This document shows positions 45,844-60,449 of a stretch of 64,000 bases of DNA, in pieces. Position 1 is the stretch's first letter. Every line of letters starts with the position of its first letter. The stretch covers positions 1 through 64,000 of the forward strand of contig QWDQ01000017.1 in NCBI GenBank assembly GCA_003868215.1, in the 5' to 3' direction. The position numbers and the translations under genes are program-made. The notes beneath the pieces are model-generated. The model had not been told where the DNA came from, made no database searches, and saw only the letters and a program-made list of their open reading frames with translations. This DNA is from Pseudophaeomoniella oleicola (Eukaryota > Ascomycota > Eurotiomycetes > Phaeomoniellales > Phaeomoniellaceae).

Positions 45844-47052
45844 TCAGTGCGCCGTCCCATAGGCCTCTCTCAATCTCCTTGCTAGGTCCTCACTACCATT
45901 AGCACTGAAATGGCCCTTCATACCCTTCATGGTCTTCTGTGAAAACATCTCCCCGCGAGTGAAAAGCTCTGATTCGTACATTTCAATGGCCTTTGCAAGG
46001 CTCTTTTCCGGTGCTCCTTCTGTCACATAACCAATGATGGCTCTGGCCAGCTCGAGGGCATCGATCATTGCAGCATTGACGCCGACGCCTGCAAACGGGG
46101 TCATCAAATGAGCCGCATCACCGACCAACGTGACACCGGACTTTGGCTCCCATCGAAATCCAACTGGAAGCATGTAGAGCACTCGGGGAATCAGCTGGTC
46201 GCTACTCTCCAGAATCATCCTTTTCAAGTGCTCTCCACAATCCACGAAGTACCTGTCGACGTATTCTTTGCGAGCTGTGTCTGGGTTTGCCCAATCAATT
46301 CCGCAGTCCTGGAGGAAGGATTCAGGTTTCATCAAGCATCCGTATGTGCGAATACTTCCATCCCCATTTCTCTGAATCTGAATGGTTCGACCCTCCCCGA
46401 AAGAGAACAGACTTCCACGACCAACGTAGTCAGACATCCACTTGTGCTTTTCCTCCACATTTAATGCCCAAAACTCCACCAGACTCACTCCGGAGTAGTG
46501 AGGGACCTCGTCAGTGAGCAATTTCCGAGCCTTCGACCAAGCCCCATCAGCACCAACGACAAGGTCAAACCCTTCCTCAACACTGCCATCTTTGAAAAGC
46601 ACATCAACCTTCCCATCATCGTGCCTGATCACTTCCGTAACCCTCTTCCCCCACTGTATCCCCCCAACTCCATCCCTCAACCCATCCAACAACAATTCCC
46701 TCAAAACCTCCCGATCGATCTCCGGCCTCTCCCCAATGGCCCCCCTGCTGACCGACACGTCTTCCACATTCCCATCCCACAGCACCTCCCCATCCTGCCG
46801 CACGACCTTGACCACATCACTCTCCGGCCTCGCCTTCTCGACAAACGCATCCCAAAGTCCCGCTTCCCGAAGCGCCAACTGCCCCGATCGCGGGTGCAAG
46901 TCGAGCGTTCCACCTTGGGCGGTGCGTTCGTGAGGCGACGCGTCGCTTTCGTACAGCGCGAAGAAGGGCACGTTGTGTTCGCGGAGGATGTTGGCGAGGG
47001 TCAGGCCGGCTGGACCGGCGCCGAGGATGCCGATCTTGGGTGTAGTAGACAT
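45844..47052 (-). CDS. TetX-like FAD-dependent monooxygenase
   Basis: Intronless, 402 residues from the ATG at 47052 (MSTTPKIGILGAG). The protein is a class A flavin hydroxylase of the PHBH fold, which uses NAD(P)H and O2 to hydroxylate an aromatic or polycyclic substrate. The FAD motif is GILGAGPAGLTLA, the conserved middle block FDLVVGADGAWSKARKLL matches the DG motif, and the FAD ribityl/GD motif is VTLVGDAAHLMTPFAGVGVN. Similarity in layout (QGGTLDLHPRSGQLALREAG) is closest to TetX-type and related fungal monooxygenases; that does not imply antibiotic breakdown here. The frame is open upstream for 36 codons but the Rossmann strand starts right after the chosen ATG. It lies downstream of a DUF3445 heme enzyme on the same strand. 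Confidence 0.88.
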   Translation of the reverse strand: MSTTPKIGILGAGPAGLTLANILREHNVPFFALYESDASPHERTAQGGTLDLHPRSGQLALREAGLWDAFVEKARPESDVVKVVRQDGEVLWDGNVEDVSVSRGAIGERPEIDREVLRELLLDGLRDGVGGIQWGKRVTEVIRHDDGKVDVLFKDGSVEEGFDLVVGADGAWSKARKLLTDEVPHYSGVSLVEFWALNVEEKHKWMSDYVGRGSLFSFGEGRTIQIQRNGDGSIRTYGCLMKPESFLQDCGIDWANPDTARKEYVDRYFVDCGEHLKRMILESSDQLIPRVLYMLPVGFRWEPKSGVTLVGDAAHLMTPFAGVGVNAAMIDALELARAIIGYVTEGAPEKSLAKAIEMYESELFTRGEMFSQKTMKGMKGHFSANGSEDLARRLREAYGTAH

Positions 47053-47911
47053 TGTGAGTATGTATGTATGTCGGTATCCTCTCGTCGTCGGCCGTTCGAT
47101 GTCAATGTCAATGTTGACGAGATGAGAAAAGTATGTAAAAGAAGAGAATAGATAATCCAATTCAAAAGAGCTCTTGTTATTCAGGATAATGATGCTCTCA
47201 CATTCTTACTTCTTCTCTCCTCTCCCTCTCTCTTCCTCTCTCTCTTTATATACACAACAACAGGCCCCTCAGCCCCCAAGCCCCCATCCTCCTCATTCCC
47301 CGAACCCAACCCAACCCAACCCATTCCCAACTACCCATACCACACATTTACATCCAACCAATCCATCGTCTGAATTTCTTTTCTCCCGTCGTTCACTCGG
47401 TGTTTCTATTTTCATTGACCCTTTTTGGCGCGCCGTTTGTTGCCGTAGGAAGAAAATTTTCGGGACCGAAGAGGGGGTTTTCGGGGGTCGGGGGGGGGGA
47501 GGGAGCGGTCGGAAATGCCGAGATGTATAATAATTGCTGCAAAACAAACAAAAATGGAAATAGGAGAGGGGGAAATGTTTATTTATAAGTCATAATTTTT
47601 GTATCATGATAACTTTATAAGTGTATAGTAATAGTATAGGTAGTATGTACGGGGGAAGGAAAAGGAGGGAAGGGAAGAAGGGGAAGCAATGGAAGGGATT
47701 TCCGGTTTCATAAGGTGAAAATATTCGTCTGGTAAATTCAGATATTCGACAGTGAAAAAGTTGTATAGACATTGAAAAGACGTTGTTATCTGGTAAATAA
47801 TAAAGTAAGGCAATGTACGAGTAGTAAGTCATCTCGTTTTATCTAAATCGCACGCAGGATGATCTTTGCTCAGCGCCGCCCTCTTCCCTCCACCCTCGTC
47901 ATCACAATCAA
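47053..47911. promoter_or_regulatory. upstream region of the TetX-like gene with G-rich tract
   Basis: About 860 bases. It includes CT-rich DNA just before the start (47200-47260), an ACCCA-type tandem repeat (about 47304-47323), and a G-run cluster on the plus strand (about 47472-47508, with one run of at least nine G) that could fold as a G-quadruplex. No gene seen. Confidence 0.55.
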
Positions 47912-49298
47912 TCAATAAGGATAATTCTTCTCCTTTCTCTCTTCTGACATGTCCAGGCCTCGATCGACTTGTTCCTGGTGTTTCTGGTCCAAGTACTCCA
48001 AGAGGACGTCCTGGTACTTCTCTTTACCCTTGTATCTGCTCACGTCATCGCCCCAACTCCTGACCGCGCTCGCCAGTCTGCCGGGCACATAGTCCTCCTC
48101 TGCGATCTCGGTGATGGGGAGGAAGTATGTGCGGATGGTGAAGAGGACACCGCCGCTACGGGGGAGACGTCGGAGACTCTGGCGTTCGGAACGGAAGTAA
48201 TGATGCTCGATCGCCCGATTCTTCTCTGCGGTATTCCAGCTGATATCCGGGCTGTCTTCGGAGCCGATGCTGTGAGACCACGGTAGAGAATCATCAACTT
48301 GAAGGAAATAGTTGTTTCGGCAGACACCATCTTCGGGTTTGACACGTCGGAAGAAGTTCATCATTCCCTTTTCGAGTTTTTCTCTGTATTGGGGGACGTC
48401 GGCGCTCGTGTGGATCTCGGATAAGGGCATGCCATATTTATCTTCCAGGCGCCAGAATCCAGCGAGCAGGATAGCGCCAGCAAGTAGGTAGTATTGTCCG
48501 TCTTCTTTTTCAAACATGATTGCCAGGTCGTCTTGGACGAGGCGGGCAGCAATTTGCATGGGGTCTTCTTTCAATGGCCTTTCGAAAATGTTGAACGATT
48601 CGCCTGACCACAGGTTGTCTATGCCCACATCAGTCTTGCGAAACATGGTTGGATAACGAGCGGGCAGGTAATTCCTGAATTCTTCCAAGAGTTCAACTGC
48701 GCCTTCAAAGGCTTCCGGGGCAGTAGCGGCGCATTTCGAACCACGCTCCTTGATTCGGCGGGCTTTGTCTGCGTGATAACGGGGGTAGTGGTTGTCCAGT
48801 TCGATCCATTCATCCCAGTTCATTGTTCGAAGACCCATAGTGACGAAGTATTTAGGCCCATAGCGAAATGGGCGGTATGGAAGGGGTTTCGTGGTCTCGA
48901 CGGACCAGTCGGGGTAGGGAGCTGGGGTGGGAATCTTGAAGTCGGATGGTATCCATTCTTCAAATCCTGTTAGCATGTCTTCAATGACGCTTGTTGACTT
49001 GTGTGCTCAACATACCTCCAGGCTTCCGGTCAGGGCCTTTTACTATGCGAGGCACTGTCGAGGCCTTCTCGAGCTGAGGTGTCGGCGGTCGCGTAGTCGT
49101 GGGCCGTGATTTATTTCGTAAAACGTACTTGCTGACAGCGAAGATGGCAGCGAACAGAAACAGAGTAGCATAGGCGCCTTCTTTAAAGTGTGGATGTTGT
49201 GACAATTGGCAAGCATGCTGTTTAATGGACTGGACATTCTCCGATGCCGACCATTGCTTGACACCAGCCAACAGCCCTTCCGACCGCGAAGAGGCCAT
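47912..49298 (-). CDS. DUF3445 heme-dependent oxidative N-demethylase-like protein, membrane-anchored
   Basis: Two exons (49016-49298 and 47912-48966) give 445 residues in phase. The main domain (about 95-420) matches the DUF3445 family, whose characterised members are heme-dependent oxidative N-demethylases. Recognisable blocks are PFRYGPKYFVTMGLRTMNWDEW near the start, VQDDLAIMFEKE, LLAGAILLAGFWRLEDKYG, and the C-terminal RRLPRSGGVLFTIRTYFLP. The first exon encodes a soluble segment and one hydrophobic helix (about 42-58, AYATLFLFAAIFAVSKYVL), so the enzyme is probably tethered to a membrane, as expected of some fungal members. The substrate is not evident. It is followed on the same strand by a flavin monooxygenase. 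Confidence 0.8.
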
Positions 49299-50210
49299 CG
49301 TGACGAGATATAGCTCCGAAAATAGACCTTCAGTATAGTGTATACAACAGGCTCATGGCCTTCCTGGTTGAATGTCTAACGTATCGCAATTCGTCCACGT
49401 TGATATAATATATGAGAACAGAGGTCGGTTTAAAAAGACTTATAGGATCACAGAAGCGAAGTAGAAAGAACAGCAGATCAAGCCACAGCTAAATGATATG
49501 CAAAGAGACAAGGTCTAGAATTCAGCAGAGTGCAATTCAGATGCAGAAATGATATCCGAATGGAAACAGCCAATCCGGCACATCATGATTGGTCGTGCAC
49601 CAGCCGAGAAATCAGCGGGGGGAGACGAGGTTCCAAAGGCCAGCGGATTACTCCATTGCTCACTGTAGTACGTAGTGTAGTCAATTGGGCTTATCGCTGG
49701 GTCTGCTGAGATCCCTGGACGGCGATGTGTCAGGTCGATGAGAGATGATAGATGGGCTTTAGGGACTGCGGAAGAGGGACAGAGGGGGCAGAGGGGGCAG
49801 AAGGGGCGAGGGCGGAGGGGGTTTCGTTTGAGTTGAGATAAGGAAATGTCATGGTCGAACCGTTGTGGGGTCCTTATCGCACATCGGGATTCTTTATCCT
49901 ATTCGAGTAATGCCAACAGCCAAACAGCCAATCCAGCGATAATTATTCGAATAGTCGTACGGTGGTATCAACAACTGGTTGCTGTTATTGCACACTGTCT
50001 TCATCAGTCAGTCGCACATGCAACCATTTCATTATCTTGTCGTGCTTTCTCTTGAGAATAGTCGACGGCAGCGAACGTAGGGGTTGTATCCCATGATAAC
50101 CTCCTTTGGCCAATGCTTCACCTTCTTTGGGTTAAAACAGACGCTCCTGGTTAACTGTATTAAGGGTATCATCCAAGGTAAAACCGAGTATAAACGTACA
50201 AAGACAGGAC
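49299..50210. promoter_or_regulatory. upstream region of DUF3445 gene with G-rich minisatellite
   Basis: About 910 bases between the DUF3445 start and EXO5 stop. It holds a G-run minisatellite (about 49771-49821; four or more G-runs separated by CAGA-type spacers) and a TACGTAGT palindrome half near 49669. No gene. Confidence 0.55.
49771..49821 (+). repeat. G-run minisatellite, potential G-quadruplex
   Basis: Runs of 3-5 G separated by CAGA, CAGAA, CGA and CGGA spacers, directly visible. The spacing satisfies the usual G3+N1-7 quadruplex rule. It is about 470-520 bases upstream of the DUF3445 start codon. Confidence 0.8.
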
Positions 50211-51879
50211 TCAAACTACAGAAGGATCTTCTTTCTCCCTCCATTTCTCCCTAACCCGCCTCAAATTGTTCAAGTCCCTTTCCTGCAGCCATTCGCACTC
50301 ATCCCGGAATTCGCAGTACCGACATTTTCTCCCAACCTCGCTCAATTCGACTCCCTTGGCTGGCCGTTCTCCTCTCCACCACTGCATCCCGTCCCTCAAG
50401 TACGTGTCAAGCAAATCTTCGTCAAACGCGAACACCTTGTGACCAATCAACTCGGATGTTCCACTCGAAAGGTAGGTTGCTGTCAGAACGGGAGAGATAC
50501 GGGTTTGCAGTGGCCCCTGAAGAGTATTTGAGGGTCGAACGAAGACTTGTCGGATATGGGAAAGCATCAGCCCCCATAATGAGGACAGAGTATTGTGATT
50601 CAACAGCAGGTCCATGGAATCTTGGCTCGCGTCTGGATGCGAAGAGTTGGACTCCGGTGAGGAAACAGCGTCAAAGTACGCGTCATTCAGCCCTCCGACT
50701 TGTACAATAAACTCGTCAGAGAACGTAGCATCCATGTTCAGATCATATCGGCTTGCAATTGTCTGCAGTGGCAGATGACCGAGAGCAAGTTGTTGAAGAA
50801 AGTGGTAGTAGAGAAACAGCTGGAATTGAGTAGGCAAAGCAGCTGCCGCATCGGGGACCGACTTGGAAGCACGAGTCTTGAGATCTGAAAGATATATCAC
50901 TTTCGCTTCTAGGCCGCTCTTCACAGATGCCATATCTGCTGGCGGTGGTGATTTCCTATTCATGGCAGCTTCCATACTTTGCGCTCCAGCATGTTCTGTG
51001 AGATAATCGGCGATACTTCGTTGACCCTGCGGTAGGATCTTTTCCGGCTCTCCGCCACCTTTGGGGTCTGGCATCGTGTAACTCAATTCGTCGATGATTC
51101 CATTGACGAATTCGCCATCCACGACTCCCCAAACCTCCATTTCCCTTGTTCGACCTGTTTCTTGTAATGTCCGTAGGCTTTGAATCACGTTCCATATCCG
51201 TAAGCCCCAGCCATCTTCCTTCGTCTGTATCGAGACCGGAACCGTGGTGTGCACTTCATCTTCCAGTTGCTTGTGAATCTTGGTGCCTTGCTTCATAGCC
51301 GGTGTCCTCTTCTTTCTCCCATGCTTAGAAAGCGTGTAGGAATATTGTAACTCACACCATGCTGGGGATATCAGGTCTGTGACGCTGAGCGCTTTCTTTG
51401 GAGGGGTTCGAAAGCGTTGTAGGGGAGATTGTTCGTCTAGCGAGGCGCCTCCATCAACCTCGGATTCGACCGAGAGCGAGCGCACACGTTCCATCTCAAC
51501 CTTTTCATGGGACTCGGGAGTTGCTACTAATCGCTATGTCAGCCTGTCAGCATAGTTATCGCTGTTGACTATGCGAATACCTACAGTCCTTGTTGAAGCT
51601 ACCTGGGCATACTTCCGGTGGCTGTAATACCACAGGCGGTTGGGATCTGAAGCGTGCACCCTGCGTTGCCCAAAATTCCCTTCCAAGTACCTTGGGCAAG
51701 CGAACGCTTTTCGGACCCTCATAGTCCTCAATATCCGTAAGAACCAGAGGTGACTCTGGACCTGCCTTCGAGGGCGTAGTTGCCGCTACGAGTTCGTCAA
51801 CGAAGTCGTCGTCCCAGTCAGATCCATAATCCGTCGTCGGTTCTGCTGATGAATATGGAGCAGGCGTCTCCAGGGCCAT
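50211..51879 (-). CDS. EXO5: exonuclease V (Exo5)
   Basis: Two exons (51603-51879 and 50211-51526) give 530 residues. Exo5 is a single-strand DNA exonuclease with a PD-(D/E)XK fold and an Fe-S cluster, needed for mitochondrial genome maintenance in yeast. Seen: the SVTDLISPAWCELQYSYTL block with the first cluster cysteine, KQGTKIHKQLEDEVH, the nuclease acidic residue in VNGIIDELSY, and the catalytic DLKTRASKS. The C-terminal cluster CRYCEFRDECEWL supplies the other three cysteines. The N-terminal 90 residues are acidic and disordered. The intron placement (donor CCAG|GTAGCT, acceptor ATTAG) fits the frame, but another donor a few bases on cannot be excluded. Confidence 0.88.
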
Positions 51880-52565
51880 GCCGATTGCAAGCTCATATCA
51901 GACCATTTTGAAGGATGTGCTGTAAGTTAGCAACTCGGCGTTGGCGTCATGACTCGAGATGGTATTGTAATGGACCGTCTCCACAAATCAGCTATTGCAT
52001 AACAAAACCGCTTATAGATTCACCACTAGAAAAGCTACTGCTTGTGAATTATCTCAACAAGACCTCTCATAATCACTAATCTACAAACGATAGGTATGCT
52101 CGGGACATCTTCTTGGTATGTAAAATTGACACCACATGCAGGCCTTCGGCAGACTCGGGTTAATATGCTATCTTCGAACTGAACCTGATCATACTGATGG
52201 ATACTCGGACTATAACAGTAATATGTGTATTAACCTGGGTCTAGACTATATCATGATCTAACATTCCGCCGGTAAATTCATGGTTGACATAGGAACCTGA
52301 CATTAGGCACGGATCTTCCATTGCAGGGCCAGAGTGGTTATCTCACTCTCTCCGACCCAGGGCAGTGTCTCTCCATCCGACAACGAATATCCATGTCTCA
52401 ATTCAAGGCCTGGACTGTAGCTAGCTAGAAGCGCTACCATCCAAGGATATGCCAGAGGCTCGGATGCCAGTGGTCAAGGGGGTGGTTGAAGGGGGAAGAA
52501 ACGGGCATTCGGAGGTTTTGGCTCAAGACCCATGGATACCTTCAAGACGATATTGCTTTAGATAT
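51880..52565. other. intergenic region
   Basis: About 690 bases between two minus-strand genes; no coding or repeat signal stands out. Confidence 0.55.
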
Positions 52566-53768
52566 TTACGCACTTGATCGAGGTGAGGTAATAGCTTGTT
52601 GACGCTGCAAGGCGAGATGATGTTGATGAGCAATGCGGGCTTCCCTTTGATTCAACCTGTACAAGCACCATTTGGTTTAGCATTTGATGAAACAGACAGG
52701 TATAAAATCTATTGCGCTCATATCTCAAAGAGACTGGCAAACACATCAAAAGTGCGAGGACATACCACGATAGATAACTTTGCCAAAACACGGCCACAAC
52801 ACCAGTCGACATGAAACGATAAGGAGCCGGGACGAACCAGAAAGTCAACGCTGTGACCATGGGCCAGAGTTTGACCGCGTTCATGATACTCACAGGCACG
52901 GCTTTTGTGATGCGTTCGACGGCCTCAGAGAGGGTCGCACCCGAGAGCACGGCTTGCATGCCGAAGAAGTAAGTATTGAAGACTAAGTGTAGTACCATGC
53001 ATACGTCAGCATATGCGTAAATCGTCGATGGTGGGCTCTCAGGGAATAGCCAAAGAGAAGGGGAGGGGAGGTTCTTGTCTCTTACTTGGAGTGAACACTA
53101 TCTGCTGCACAACTACCTTGGTGGCAATCGAGCGGACTTTTGATGCATAATTGAAATGGTTTCCCAAGAACAGAAACCTACGAAGCATTCCGATATTTGA
53201 GTCAGCTCGCCGGTTTGCATGGCCTCTTGCAGGACAGTCTGAGAGAAGGAACCACAGCATCTCTCTCTCTCTCTCTGCCCTTCACTCCTACTCACCATTT
53301 ATACCCTGGCAGACTTGAGACACCTCCCACGATCAAGTTTCTCACAGTTCTTCTAGGATCATACTCCGCCCCTTCGATACTCTGCGCGAATAGATCTCCA
53401 AACAGATAGATGGTGATCGACGTGAAGAATTGGACCGTCAACGGTCGCTTCTGCTGTGCCCGATTGAACCAACCGAAGAAGCTGGTGACAGGCCCTAGGC
53501 GGTGGTACCAGAGGTTTATAGGGACATCCACAACGACCTCCCCAGTTTCACGCTGATCTCTGATCTCTGAAGTCTTCACTTCCGCTCGAGACGGCCGCCC
53601 AACCGTAGGCTTGGTTGGACCTTGTTGTACTTGAGGCTCCTTTACTTTGGATTGCGCAGTAGACTTTTGTTGTCGTCGGACTAGTATTCGCGATCGTGGG
53701 TGATGCCGAATGGTCGGTCGCAGCACCACCGTACGTCCAGCCAACGAGGGGCGCAACAGATAAATCAT
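52566..53768 (-). CDS. Mpv17/PMP22-family membrane protein
   Basis: Four exons by hand: 53296-53768, 53086-53177, 52766-52982 and 52566-52656, in phase, 290 residues. The Mpv17/PMP22 family (yeast Sym1) forms four-helix proteins in the mitochondrial inner or peroxisomal membrane, thought to act as pores. Family marks are LWYHRLGPVTSFFGWFN, RPLTVQFFTSITIYLFGDL, QQIVFTPIFNTYFFG, the diagnostic NAVKLWPMVTALTFWFVP and WQSYLSW. The first 60 residues are rich in Arg, Ser and Thr with almost no acidic residue, as in a mitochondrial targeting signal. This suggests the mitochondrial branch, though it is longer than yeast Sym1. Confidence 0.88.
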
Positions 53769-54505
53769 CGCGACGTGAGCGATACCATCTCATCGCAGCA
53801 TTGTGCGGATCAGCATATCATTGTTGCTTTAGACATCATGGCGAGGGTAAAGCAATCGTCTTATCCTGACATCGCGTCATTTAAAATCTACCGTTGATCA
53901 GATATCGGAGTTGTGCCGCTTCGTGGTGCCGGCATGTAAGCCACCGAAGTCGAGATGATCCCATTTGTTAATAGCACCATCTCATCGCTGTTGTAAATTC
54001 AAGTCGTTGATCCCAAAGGTCAACAATATGTTCAATATCAATCAACGAAGCAAGCAAAGTAGACATAGACACCACAACAATACCATAAACCCCGGCGTTG
54101 GTGGCATTTCACCCAATGATAGGCAATGTCCAGATGATCACATTCCAGATAATGGCATGTTGAGTTACTCTACACTACGTTACATTGCAATTTGCATTCA
54201 CTTAATGATGGAGAAGTTTGAAGTTGGAGACTGTGTCTTGGGTATTCAGTCTATGTCAGTTTGGCAGGATGACTCGTCCTGCAGATAGCGTCCGTTTGTA
54301 ATGTACAAAGACGCCTTGTCCAGCCACCATAATAAGCCCATATCGAGTTAAGCACTGTTAAAAAGCAAGTAAACAATTCCCGTAAAGCCCCATTTGCAAT
54401 CATAAAACCCAACCATCAACATCACAAAGCTACCAGTTTCCTTTCCCAGCCATTATGCCTCTAGCCTAAGACCGTAGAAATTCCCAGTAACCCTCAGAAA
54501 GCCAT
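53769..54505. other. intergenic region upstream of Mpv17-family gene
   Basis: About 740 bases between this promoter and the H3 3' end. Short open frames are not protein-like. Confidence 0.55.
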
Positions 54506-55124
54506 CTACGAACGCTCACCACGGAGACGACGAGCAAGTTGGATATCCTTGCTTTGGATGGTGACACGCTTGGCGTGGATGGCGCAAAGGTTGGTGTCTT
54601 CGAAGAGAGAGACAAGGTAAGCTTCAACGGATTCCTGGAGGGCACCGATGGCGGATGACTGGAAACGAAGGTCGGACTTGAAGTCTTGAGCGATTTCACG
54701 AACAAGACGTTGGAAGGGGAGCTTTCGGATCAGGAGCTCAGTCGACTTTTGGTAGCGACGGATTTCACGGAGAGCGACGGTACCTATGATGACCATTAGA
54801 AAGATGTTTCGATGGAACATGCTGTGGCAAGAAAACATACCAGGCTTGTAACGGTGAGGCTTCTTGACACCACCGGTAGATGGAGCAGACTTGCGGGCAG
54901 CCTTGGAAGCGAGTTGCTTACGAGGGGCCTTGCCACCAGTTGATTTACCTATCGATGAACATGTTAGTAATTTGATGCCAAAGTGGAATTGATGGCTGAT
55001 GTTGTGACTTCGGAAGCGCGCCATGACGCGATTTCCCAAGTACAACCATCACAATGCGAGTAATTGCTGCCAATCATGAGAATTCAAGTAATCACTTACG
55101 GGCAGTTTGCTTAGTACGAGCCAT
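54506..55124 (-). CDS. H3: histone H3
   Basis: Three exons by hand (55100-55124, 54841-54948, 54506-54783) give 136 residues, the canonical H3 length. The protein is a core nucleosome histone. The tail [17 protein letters not shown], with lysines 4, 9 and 14 and arginine 8 present, is followed by [39 protein letters not shown] and the C-terminal [10 protein letters not shown], all standard. Splice phases are exact at each border. The gene is divergent from H4, which starts 800 bases away, so the two share a promoter region, as is usual in filamentous ascomycetes. Confidence 0.97.
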
Positions 55125-55924
55125 TGTTGATGACTGTGCTGATGATTGGAGATGAAAAGGTTGGTTGGATGGCTGTTGGGATAGAAGGTGGTGGAGTTGA
55201 TGGATGGAAAAGGTAAAGAAGAAAGTTGGGGTGGAAGAGGATTATAAGCAAATAGAGGGAAGTGGGCGGATGACTGTTGTTGATCTGGAAGGCGCGGCGA
55301 GGAAAATTCAATTGATCGTTTAGCGCCTGATTTGTGATTTGGGGGGAATGATCGGGAAAGCGTTGCAAGTGTCAACGTTTGCCTGAGGCCCTTGATTTGG
55401 CTGTGTTGGAGAGATCAATGGCTCTACTCCGTCTCTCAATGACGCTAGTCCCTTTCCGGTCCCTCAAGCACTCTCTGATCTCAATAGGACACCATGATTG
55501 ACCTCACTGATCTCAATGATCCCTCAGTCAAATCAATCCATTCAAGTAAAATGACTCATAGGAACTATTCACAATCCCAAGATCAGTGATTTAATTGTTC
55601 AGATCAGACGTTGTAATGCGAGATCACGGTGATCTGGCTCACTGGCTGGTTTGGATCAGATCAAATGGTGGGAGCGGATAAGATAACGCGGAAATCACAC
55701 TAAGGCCCCACCCAGCTCTTTGATTGGCTGCTGGCAAGATCAACCCGATTCCCGCTCAGTGTCAAGAACTCCCTTTCCGCTTGGACATAAAGCTCTTCTA
55801 TCCCAGTATCCATCACTACTTCTTCCCCCTCATCCAATCCATATCAAGCAAAACTTCAAGCAACTCCATCCATCTTCATACCACTATCTCCAGCTTTTAA
55901 GCTTCTTTAACTACCTCTATCAAC
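55125..55924. promoter_or_regulatory. shared histone H3/H4 bidirectional promoter
   Basis: About 800 bases between divergent start codons. A repeated TGATCTCAAT element occurs exactly twice (55476-55485 and 55508-55517) with a related GAGATCAAT near 55411. An inverted CCAAT-type box (GATTGGCT) lies near 55724. TATA-like blocks are at about 55242-55250 for H3 (minus) and 55786-55793 (ACATAAAG) for H4 (plus). Coordinate S-phase expression is expected but inferred. Confidence 0.75.

Positions 55925-60449
<4,525 letters not shown>

Noticed and set aside
47304-47323. ACCCA tandem repeat considered as interstitial telomere repeat
   Set aside because: The unit is 5 bases and does not match the fungal TTAGGG repeat; only about four copies.
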